Below are positions 1 through 9,599 of a stretch of 64,000 nt of DNA, in pieces. The notes under the pieces are model-generated. The model did not search any database. It was not told the DNA's origin and was given only the letters and a program-made list of their open reading frames with translations. Source of the stretch: Torreya grandis (lineage: Eukaryota; Streptophyta; Pinopsida; Cupressales; Taxaceae); assembly GCA_037957365.1 (NCBI GenBank), contig JARHVA010002426.1, positions 1,692,001 to 1,756,000 of the forward strand. The letters run 5' to 3'. The first letter of the stretch is position 1; every line of letters begins with the position of its first letter. Made by a program: the position numbers and the translations under genes.

Positions 1-38
1 AAGGAAGACAAGCTTCCAAGTACCAAGTGTATAAGCCA

Positions 39-698
39 CTATTTTTTCATAATAAACCATCATAGGTGGATGAGAGGTGTAAGAAAACTAGAAAAAGAGG
101 TATTGAGATTACACCTCCTCTTTCTTACACAACACATATCACTAAGAATTCAGTAAATTCTAAAACTTCTAATGCACTCTTTTATTTTGAACAATATGGC
201 TATGATATATAGAAAATGTGGTATAATACTTATACTTTTTATGGGTTAAGTAATCATTTTGTTGCTTATTGTTGGAATAAAAAATCTCTACTAAATAAGT
301 TGTTGCCTTTTGTGAAAGATAAGGTAGGTGATAATGATCATTCAAAGTCAAAAAATGGTAAACAGGTTTCCTCATCCAAGAAGAAGGATAAGAGAAACTC
401 CTGCACTCATTGTCACAAGAGTGGATATAGAGTTGAGAAATGTCGAAAACCTCATTCACACTATCCTAAACATGATAAATATTCCAATTTATATTTCAAT
501 TATGAAAATAAACATTTATTATCACATGTTTTTTGCTCTAAATATCCATGTAATTTTTGTGGATTAGATAATCACTGTGTTGCCTTATGTTGGAAAAGAA
601 AACCAGTTAGTAGGATATATTTATTTTCTAAAGAGAAACAAATGGTTAATAATTATTGTACTCATTTTAATCTAAGTGGTGACTGAAATGATAAATTT
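39..698 (+). pseudogene. Decayed reading frame with repeated CCHC zinc-knuckle modules
   Basis: One frame (open from 216 to 686) carries two good knuckles. C63-x2-C66-x4-Y71-x4-C76 has Tyr for His. C112-x2-C115-x4-H120-x4-C125 is perfect. The same frame shows further units of identical spacing with lost ligands: nt 39-80 (stop at the His position), 177-218, 231-272, 489-530 and 657-698. The ATG at 216 falls on the last-Cys position of the unit at 177, so it is a mutated codon and not a start. Lysine-rich linkers separate the units. CCHC knuckles bind nucleic acid in retrotransposon Gag and in some cellular RNA-binding proteins. No capsid, protease or RT is visible nearby, so the family is unknown. 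Two in-frame stops precede 216. Confidence 0.6.
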
Positions 699-1790
699 TG
701 GGTATTGCATCCACAACTATGTGCTAAGTATTGAAAGAAGACATGCATGAAGAATGATGCATCCATCAACAAAAAGGAAGTTATTTCAAACCCTTCAGTT
801 TCAAAAACAAAACAAGAGGAAGACCACTTATCTACTAATTATCGATAAATGAGTCCATTTTTTATTTGGATGGTAATGATAATTTATTTTCTAATGGTAC
901 TTTTTCATATCTATGATATTAATTAGCATACATATGTTCAAAGTAGTTTTGATATTCCAAGAAATATATTTTAATTTTAAATAATTTTGGAGCTACGAGT
1001 AGTGAGAAAATTTGAGTGACAAGTTTATCATACTTGGATTATTTTTTTCATATTTATGGTTTTGCTAAGCTCTATTTTTAAATCTCTTGATAAATTTTTG
1101 AGTTCCTGATGCATTGAAAAAGGAATTAACTCATGTTTAAACTTGGAGATATTCCCAAATGATTTAAGTTTGGAATTTGGTTTATTGGAGTGACCTATAG
1201 AGAAAAAGCAAGGGACAAGTTTATCATACTTGGATTATTTTTCTCACATTTGGGTTTTGGAAAAACTTCATTTTTAAACCTTGACAACAATATATGTAGA
1301 ATTTATGGGGCATGTTCAGTATGTCTATTTTAGAAAAAAAATGTATTTCAGTATATGTGTTGTCTATTTACATTGTGCAAATAGAGGCTTATAAGACCCT
1401 TTTCAGGCATTGTTTGTAATCATAATAATTATACAAACTTTTTATAGCCATGATATTTACATATTTATAAGTATCTAATTCATTATGGGGATTTATTTGT
1501 AGCTATCAATGTGGTTACAATTAGCATGTATATTTATTACACTAACAAACTAGTTTGCAGCTACACTTGGTGATCATTTTGCAGGCAGATTCAACGTTTT
1601 GAAGATGTGACATTTAAGCACGCAGTTTACTTCTATCTATAATCTAGTATTGGGTAGATATTTATTTCACTGACATTTCAAGGATTTAATTTGTTTTTTG
1701 AATTATTACCATGATATTTTGCAGTGATGTTTTACAGATTGAATCGTTTACAGATTTAGTGGGTGACTTGACCTTTTGGAGACCAAAAGG
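699..1790. other. AT-rich stretch without recognisable genes
   Basis: No reading frame or domain remnant can be supported. The stretch contains the imperfect direct repeat listed separately. It may be further decayed sequence of the zinc-knuckle element. Confidence 0.5.
1003..1286 (+). repeat. Imperfect direct repeat of about 85 bp (1003-1090 and 1200-1286)
   Basis: Both copies share a core beginning gacaagtttatcatacttgg and continue with a similar AT-rich tail ending in a tttttaaa(t/c)c-like motif. The copies are separated by about 110 bp. The origin is unknown. Confidence 0.75.
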
Positions 1791-3219
1791 GTCTTATTAG
1801 GGAGGTTTAATCTAAAAGATTATTTTTAAATTATGGGTTTTAATTATATTCCTACCGTAATTCCTCTATTTTCACAATAATCCTAATATCCTATTATTAA
1901 TGAGTTTTTAAAATACCATGGGATATTAAATCTAAATTTAAATTAAATCTAAATATAATTTAATTATCCTATTTTATAGTTTTATTAAACTATTGGATAA
2001 ATTTAAATTAAATCCCAAATTTTATTTTATCCTCACTTTATCTTATCCCAATGTGAAGATTTGCATAGAATATGTTTTTATAAAAACATGAGTCCAAAAT
2101 AAATATTTTAAATCATTAACATGCATGCTTTTTCCTACCCACTTGGTTGGTGGTTGGTGGGAAGTGGTGTTATTGGGAGAGTTAAGTGGAGTTAGGTGGA
2201 TAATTTTTTAATTTAAATTCTTTATTCCTTTTACCACATTGCATGGGGGCATGGAAGAGTTTTATTAAATCTAACAATTTTTATTCACCCACTTTATTCC
2301 TTATTATGTGGAAAGTCATGGGGAATATTTAAAAGATTATCCTTGATGCCTTTATGCATGGTAATCTTGATTTAATAGGAGTTTAAAGTCTTATTTAATG
2401 GTGTGGAAAATTAATCCAAGAAACATGGCTCTTTTTCCACCTTTTATTTCCACATGGACACCCACTTGCAAAGAATCATATGGTTGGAGGACTTTGTTTT
2501 GCATGGTAATCTTTATTTACCAAGAAAATGCAAATCTTGATTCTTATTTTATGCCATTGAATAATTATGGTTATTAATTATTAGAGGCATTTTATTAAAT
2601 AAAGTATGGAGTTTTAACGTCTCATAAATTATGGGATTTTATTCCTTTTTGTTTTCATGCAGCCTATCAGGGGTTTAACCATACTTTGAGAAAATGAAGG
2701 TTGTTAGCCAACATTGGCTATTTATAATCTTATTTTATTTTATATTTTAGAGAATTATTTCAGGACATAGAGAATAGAGAATAGAGGGAAACATAAAATA
2801 GAGGAAATATAGATTGTATTTTTTTACAGGGGCATAATTTTAATATAACTGGTTAAGGCCATTTTGCCTATTACAGAATCTTTTTTAATCTATAGAATTA
2901 CAGAGAGAGATTTGTAAAACCAGAAGGTAGTTTATAAACCTTTTGAGAGTGTTTTTCCTCTTTGGAGAGAGAAATTTCCCATTTTAGAGTAATATATTTG
3001 TAGGTAATCATTTTAAAAATGAAAGATATTTGTGATCTATGATCAGAGTTCTACAAAAGTTGATCAACCAATTGCAAGTTATGTAGAGATGTAAGTTTAA
3101 TCATTGTATTTAAATTTTATTTAAATGGAATGGTTTGAATGAACCTAGAGACGTAGTCAATTGGTGAACCCTATAAATAATCTCTAGTCTCTATTTTATT
3201 GTTTCATTTAATTTTTTCT
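1791..3219 (+). other. AT-rich non-coding DNA, possibly part of an LTR, interrupted by the LINE
   Basis: No coding signal is visible. Near 3138-3175 a stretch reading cctagagacgtagtcaattg followed by gtgaacc resembles the R/U5 motif (gacgtag...gaacc) seen in many plant LTRs. The sequence resumes after the LINE at 8543, so the LINE probably landed in an older LTR or solo LTR. I could not find TG/CA borders, a PBS or a partner LTR. Confidence 0.3.
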
Positions 3220-3241
3220 TAGTATATCAATTTGTAATTAT
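3220..3241 (+). repeat. Left 22-bp target-site duplication of the LINE
   Basis: It starts tagtatatcaa and ends gtaattat, and is identical to 8521-8542. It directly abuts the first LINE base at 3242, where the DUF4283 reading frame begins mid-domain. Confidence 0.95.
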
Positions 3242-4451
3242 CCGCCTCCCAAGACTCCCCCTGGAATTTTGGAGAGAAGACATCCTTAGGCAGATAGCTA
3301 CGTTATTGGGAACACCCATTGCTATTGCACATCAGTCTTTAGACAAGAAGCTCATCTCCTATGCCAGAATTTGCGTGGAAATCAATCTTAGCAATCCTCT
3401 CCCAGAATCACTGGAAATTTGTATGGGGACCTCATCTTGGATACAGCAGGTAGACTATGAGTCTATCCCGTTCCGCTGTAGAATCTGCCATGTCTATGGC
3501 CATTTACACCATCAATGTCCTCAGGGTTTGAAATTCAGAGGGTCTGTCTCAACTGCAGGTAAGGAGCCAGACCATTTGGCTCACCTGGGAGCATCAGTTG
3601 GCCTGTCTGGGCGTCCTGTTGCTAGGCAAGCTCAGTCAAATCTAGCTTCGGCAAATTTGGGAGCAAAAGAAATGAAGGACCTTGACAAGGAAGGCTTTGT
3701 CCAAGTGCACCGTCGAGGCAAAGGACGTGGGCAAAAGTGCAGGAACCAAGACCGAACCATTGAATTGAGCTTTAATCGGTTTGAGGCTTTGGACAACATG
3801 GCCATAGAAGAGGGTGTTTCACCTGATGAGATGGGTAATCCCCCTGGGGGAGGGGAGGAGACTGGCTTTGAGCAAGAGGACAGGAATCTGGTCGCTGGGT
3901 TAGCACAGCAAGTTAATGAAGGTAGCTGGGCTGAGATGGTGAAGGATCCTGAGGTTCACAGAAAAGATAAGGGGGTCTCGGAAGCATTAGGCCTTCAACA
4001 AAGACCTTTTAAGAAAGCATCTTTCTCCTCGCAAGTTAGACCGGGGCGTAAGAAGGATCAGGAAAAATTAAAACTTACAGGGGATCTGTTGGTGGAATCT
4101 GGTGTGGTTAGGACCTTGGATCAGCTCTTCACTCCACCCCCCCCAATGATTTTGCTCTCTTGGAATGTAAGGGGGCTGCATAGTTTCCCCCGGCAAAAAG
4201 CTATGCGGAAGTTGATTGTGGAACACTCTCCAGATATCCTCTGTATCCAGGAGACTAAGTTGTCTGTAGAAGCTATGTTTGATTGTCAGCACAAATTTTG
4301 GAATGCGGGACAGTGTCAGTGTGTGGGGGTGATTGGTACTGCAGGGGGCTTAGCAATATGTTGGGACCCTGGGAGGGTTACCCCACTACAATGGATGGCA
4401 GATATCTCGGCTCTATCCATGATGGCTTTTGCTCCAGAAACTGGAGAATGA
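3242..4451 (+). pseudogene. LINE ORF1-like region fused in frame to the endonuclease N terminus
   Basis: The frame is open from the TSD junction (before the nominal start at 3306) to a TGA at 4449-4451. The first 35 or so residues match the end of DUF4283 (LPLEFW..., then LGTPIAI). The CCHC_4 knuckle is CRICHVYGHLHHQC at nt 3477-3518 (CX2CX4HX4C). A charged, low-complexity linker follows. From Met at 4146 the sequence MILLSWNVRGL starts the APE-type endonuclease, which nicks the target DNA, followed by the ILCIQETK motif with the catalytic Glu. Because no stop separates ORF1 from the endonuclease, the two parts form one polyprotein frame here. The TGA at 4449 is probably a former CGA arginine codon, since the same frame continues through the rest of the endonuclease. 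Confidence 0.9.
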
Positions 4452-5816
4452 ATCCTTGTTACTAATGTTTATGCAAGCAGGGATTATCACGGGCACCTCA
4501 AGCTTTGGAATCACCTGTGCTTTGTTCGAAGCTGTTTCCCATATTTGCCATGGATCTTGAATGGAGACTTTAATGTTGTCCTTAGTCTTGAGGAGAAAAG
4601 GGGTGGATTAAATCTGCTGGACCCATCATTCGACCTGCTGAAACACAACATAGAGCGGCTTCGCCTGGCTGATGTGAAGCCCATTAATGGTCTTTTCACT
4701 TGGAGCAATCGGAGAATAGGTATGGATGCTATTTCTGAGCGCTTAGATAGATTTTTAGTTTCTTGCTTTTGGTTATCTAGTGCCTTTTCTTTGGCTTCCG
4801 AGATTCTTGCCTGGAACGGGTCGGATCACTGGCCCATCAAGCTCACAACCAGAAGCATTGATCGACCCAAGAAACCACCTTTTAAATTTCAACTTATGTG
4901 GCTGCGTGACTCTTCTTTGCGCCCCTTGGTTACTCACTGGTGGAAGCAGGGAGGTCCGGATTATGGTACAACAATGTTTTGCTTCGCTAAGAAGCTCCAG
5001 TTTGTTAAAAGAAAGCTACAGGTGTGGAACAGGAACAATTTTGGCAACCTTTATGCTATGAAGAAAAAAGCTCAAGATAAGTTAGACAGCACTACCAGGC
5101 AGATCCTTGATTTTGGTTTGACTGAAGATCTTCGAAAGTCTGAATTTTTGGCTTTGAGTGAGCTGCAGGAATGGGAACTCCGTGAAGAAATCTTTTGGAA
5201 GCAGAAAGCCTGGATTGACTGGCTTCAGGAAGGAGATCGAAACACTGCCTTCTTTCACAAGTCAGTCCAGGGGAGGCGCAACAAAAATTACATTGCTGCT
5301 CTGGATCTTTCGAATGGTACTCGTGCTACTTCCTCTTTGGCTATCTCTGAGGAGGCCGTTCGTTTCTACTCTGAGCTCTTGACTGATAATGCGGCCTTTG
5401 CTAAGAGGGAAGAGAATCAGATTTTGTCTTGCATCCCTTCTGTCATCACGCCGGATATGAATGCCGAACTCTTGAAACCTGTGGGTAAGGATGAAGTTGA
5501 GAAAATTGTTTTCTCCATGCATAGAGGCAAAGCGCCAGGCCCGGATGGTTTCCCGACAGAATTCTTTCAAGAATTCTGGGATATCATCAGTTCGGATCTG
5601 CTGGAAGTGATACAGGAATCCTTTCGTAAAAAAGAGATGCTTAGAGCGCTCAATGCTACCTTTCTGGTGCTGATCCCAAAGCAGGAGCAGGCAAATTCTT
5701 TGGATCAGTTCAGGCCCATTGCTCTCTGCAACACGGTATACAAATTTATCACCAAGTTGTTAGCGGAAAGACTTAAGGCTTACCTTCCTTTGATCATTTC
5801 TGAGGAGCAGGGGGGG
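4452..5816 (+). pseudogene. LINE endonuclease C-terminal part and reverse transcriptase N-terminal part
   Basis: This continues the frame of the preceding part after the TGA. LNGDFNVVLS (from about 4557) and NGSDHWPI (about 4815) are the GDFN and SDH endonuclease motifs containing catalytic Asp and His. The linker and RT fingers follow, with GKAPGPDGFPTEF and FRPIALCNTVYKF. Homology leaves this frame at a run of seven G (5810-5816) and resumes in the next frame. One extra G in a former six-G run explains the shift. The nominal frame runs on to 5927 as unrelated residues. Confidence 0.92.
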
Positions 5817-8469
5817 ATTTGTGGCAGGAAATCAGATTTTGGATGGTGTTGTGATTGCCTCAAAAGCAATCCATTCCATGAGCAAATCACAGGAAAAAGC
5901 TATGTTTATCAAGCTGGATTTAGCTAAGGCTTATGACAGGGTTGATTGGAATCTCCTACAGAAAATCCTCTTGGCATTTGGCTTCAGTCAGGATTGGATT
6001 AGATGGATTCTAAGTTGTATTACTACGCCTTCGTATTCTGTTCTCATTAATGGAGTGCCTTCTAGGCTGTTCGGTGCTTCTAGGGGGCTACGCCAGGGGG
6101 ATCCGATCTCCCCATACTTGTTTATTATCTTGGCTGAGGGATTGGGGCGTTTGATTAAATCACGAGCAGCTCAAAACCAGATTTGTGGATGGAAGTGGGG
6201 GCAAGGAATTCCCAATTTGACCCACCTCCAATTTGTGGATGACACTGTTCTGATTGGGAAAGCCCGGATGAGGGAAGCGCAGGCCTTCCGTCATACCTTG
6301 GACACATATTTATTGGCTTCTGGTCAGAAAATAAATGAACACAAATCTTCCATTTATTTTTTCAATACACCGGCGCCTATCCAACGAAGAATTGCTGCTG
6401 CTCTCAGATTTCAGATACAGGCTCTTCCAGTGACGTACTTGGGAGTTCCCATTGTGGTTGGGAGGCAACCTAGGCTATTTTGGCAGAATGTTCTGGATAA
6501 TTTAAAGCAGAGAGTGAACCATTGGACACACAAGTGGTTGACTACCGCTGGGCGGGTGACTCTTCTGCAATCCGTTATTCAAGCTTTGCCAATTTATCGT
6601 AGCATGGTTCAGGCTGCCCCTATGTTTTTTCTCCGTGAGTATGATGCCCTGTCTCGGCAATTTCTTTGGAGTGGCAACTTGCGGCAGTCGAAATGGAGTC
6701 TGGTAAATTTGGCCACTGTTTGTAGACCCAAGAAGGAGGGAGGGCCTGGACTTCGCTCCGCTATCCTGGCTAGACAAGCTCTGGCAGCAAAGTTATATTG
6801 GCGCTGGTGCACCAATCAATCACAGTTATGGGCCCGGATCCTGTCGGCGAAATATTTCCCTGGGGCTTTCACGACGGAGATTCCTAGATTCTCCTTGGAG
6901 GGTAGAGTTTCGATGGTGTGGGACACTCTCAAGGTGGGGGTGCAATTAATTCAGTCTAGGTTGTTTTGGATTTGCAATAACGGAGTTGATACGCTTTTCT
7001 GGGAGGACTCCTAGAATGGGGCGCCGCCCCTTCTTTCCTCTCATCCCCATTTGTAGGACCTGTGTGATGCTTTCCGGATGGCAGGCTGGAATACTGTGGA
7101 ACACTATAAAGAATCTTTTAATATTGGGGGCACTGTTGCCTATAAATGGAAGCATATGTTGGACTGGCCTCTGGGAGGAATAGAGGCTAATAGAAAGGAA
7201 TTATCTCAGCTTCTGGTTGGTAGAGGTTGCAGTTCCTTGCAGGAGTCTGATGAACTGGCGTGGGGAGGTGCCTCCATGGGACAGTACTCTGTCTCGACTG
7301 GATATCTGGAGCTGGCAAAGGATTGTTTTGGCATGGCTGAGTTTCTCTGGGGCAAAAGAATTTGGAACTCGGCCTGTTGGCTGAAATGCAATTTTTTAAT
7401 TTGGACTCTCACCTATAATCGATGCCTGACTTGGGACAACCTCTGTAAAAGGGGCTTCCAAGGTCCGTCAAAGTGCATTTTGTGTGGTGAAAACGCTAAG
7501 ACGACTGAGCATCTCTTCTTCCAGTGCTCTGTTGCCAGAGAGCTGTGGCACAAGTGGTGGGAAATCTGGGAGCATCCGTGCTGGCATGTGACTTCCTTGG
7601 CTGACTTCTGGATTCACCTGGAGCGACCTCTCAGCAGGGTGCCTCCCTTGCAACAGGCTTGGTCTGCTAGTCCTGTGTTTATATTGTGGAACCTCTGGAT
7701 TGAGAGGAACCATAGGATTTTCCAAGAGCGCTCTAAGAGTTCTCGGGAGCTGTGGGTGAGGATCACCACAGCGCTTCAAGAAACCATACACAGCAGCAGG
7801 GGTGGAGGGGCGGACCTGGGGCCGTGGGACGCCAAAGTGTGGGTGCGTCTATCCCCTATTTCGTCCTCTAATGGCATCCTCTGGAATTACACGCGCCATG
7901 TGACCTCTGGAATTACATGCGCCACCAGGCAAAGGGCGCGACCTGTTAGCCGAGCTGGAAAGTGGACGCCACCAGCGGAGGGGCTTATCAAAGTCAATGT
8001 GGATGGCTCTTCGAGAGGCAATCCTGGAATTGCAGGAATTGGAGGTATTGGGAGGAACAGTTTGGGCTCTCTGTGCTTTTTGTTTTCGGTCCATAAAGGT
8101 CAGTTTATGAATAACTTAATGGAGGCGTTGGCCATTTTGGAGGCCTTGCAAATTTGCTGTCAAAAGGGGTGGCTCAGTGTTGTTTGCGAATCAGATTCAC
8201 AAGTTGTGGTTAACCTGCTGAGGAACTTGCACCTTGAGGCGGTGGATTGGCAATTAGCTGCTATTATTAAGCAGATTCGTCAGATTTGTCTGGTGTTTGA
8301 AGTAATCTCCTTCAGGCATATCCCCAGGGAGTGGAATGGGGTAGCCAACCGTCTGGCGAAATGGGCCACGGAGCATGGGCCAGATTGGGCTATATTTGAT
8401 CAGGAGAGGCTGCCCTCCGGGCTTGCCCCCATCCTGTCGCAACTTCTTGATCAGGACATGATAATGTAA
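5817..8469 (+). pseudogene. LINE reverse transcriptase, zf-RVT and RNase H domains
   Basis: RT motifs include KLDLAKAYDRVDW, LRQGDPISPYLF and LQFVDDTVLIG. The catalytic box at 6232-6243 reads FVDD where FADD or YADD is usual. A TAG at 7012 replaces the Trp expected after WEDS, and a TAG at 7054 replaces a likely Gln. The frame then continues into zf-RVT (CILCGENAKTTEHLFFQC, about 7474-7530). A C-terminal RNase H follows, with DGSSRGNPG (Asp codon 8002-8004), MEALAILEAL, CESDS and HIPREWNGVANRLAK. This RNase H type is known from plant L1 elements. The frame ends with TAA at 8467-8469. Confidence 0.93.
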
Positions 8470-8520
8470 TCTTCCCATTTTTGGGTTTATCTGAATAAAT
8501 TTTTACCTCTTCTTAGTTGC

Positions 8521-8542
8521 TAGTATATCAATTTGTAATTAT
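8521..8542 (+). repeat. Right 22-bp target-site duplication of the LINE
   Basis: Identical to 3220-3241. A short ttcttag match upstream of both copies (ttcttagttgctag before the right copy) makes the exact LINE 3' end uncertain by about 10 bases. Confidence 0.95.
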
Positions 8543-9599
8543 TATTGATATTTGAAATTTAATTACTAAAATTTGATTAAGAGACTATTTGCAGAGGATA
8601 AAAATATTGATTGAATGTGTTATATGAACAATAATATTATATGAGATTTTAAAATACTCATTCATAATTGTTTGATTAATTTTACATTCAGATTAAAATA
8701 AAAGTCAATTCCTTTGATTTAATTAAATTGTTTTGGAAAAATGACTTATTATTAAAAATTCATTTTAAATAAGCAATATTGATTAGCAAGGGTTAATTAA
8801 TGTTTATGGATCAGGATTAGGCTCATACTTTGGCATAGGTATCATCGTGAGGCACGGGGCCATTCCTATACTTAGAGAATTTCTATATAGAGTGCTGACA
8901 TCATCATATAGTATAGAAATGCCATGAATGGGCTAGGTCAAAAGATTGATAGAACTCAATATTTATAATATAAAACTAAGCCTTATAACTATTACAAACA
9001 TTACATAAACCATTCTCATTCTAAGCCTATAACCATGCCCATATAAACCATACTAACACTCATTAGATGCAATGCCATTCATTATTAAACAGAGTCTAAA
9101 TACATAGTATATATCAATAAAAATTAAGTAAATGCTCATCTTAAAGTTGTTAAAGGCCTAGAGGCTCATAGGTGAGCTTGGGCACTACAATGAGGAGCCT
9201 CAGGGGCATCCATGCTAAAACTTAAGCTAAATGGCAAATATAACATTAAGAAATAATCATGTAGAGCTTTGCTACTCTAACTCACCTCTCCTGTTAACTG
9301 GATTAAGCTTGGGTTTATAGCACTTAGGAGTATCTTAATGTCAGGGTGAAAGGAGCACATTAGGGGCTGAGCTGGCACTGAATGCAATCATTCCATTAGA
9401 TCCACTACTTTGCTACCATTATGTCATGATTGTCTTATGTTCCCACTTCTTGATGATGCTTGAGTGAGTAGGGAGTTAGTTAGTCACCTGCCAGCTGGCA
9501 CCATAAGATGATAAAACAAAAATCATACCAAGTGATTTCCTCATGCCCAAGTATCTATTGAGTTAGTGCAGATCCTCTACATAGATGGATTTAGGGCCC
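8543..9599. other. AT-rich non-coding continuation of the LINE host sequence
   Basis: The first 250 bp or so continue the sequence interrupted by the LINE. From about 8820 the composition changes to a mixed sequence with many short stop-broken frames. No domain, PBS or LTR border is supported. Confidence 0.4.

Larger units (their letters stand above)
3242..8520 (+). mobile_element. L1-type LINE (non-LTR retrotransposon), 5'-truncated, defective
   Basis: The body is about 5.3 kb, is visibly richer in GC than its surroundings, and is bounded by a perfect 22-bp direct repeat. Domain order is DUF4283 C-terminal part, CCHC knuckle, APE-type endonuclease, reverse transcriptase, zf-RVT and RNase H, as in plant L1 elements. 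Truncation of the 5' end inside the first domain fits incomplete target-primed reverse transcription. The 3' UTR is only about 51 nt, with AATAAA at 8494-8499. There is no poly(A) tract at the right junction, which is unusual for L1. Three in-frame stops and one frameshift make it non-autonomous. Confidence 0.95.

Noticed and set aside
169..459. Minus-strand reading frame of 96 codons over the zinc-knuckle region
   Set aside because: It overlaps the plus-strand frame that has clear knuckle motifs, and its translation has no recognisable pattern.
1791..3219. A complete LTR retrotransposon hosting the LINE
   Set aside because: Only a weak R/U5-like motif is visible; no TG/CA borders, PBS, PPT or second LTR could be found.
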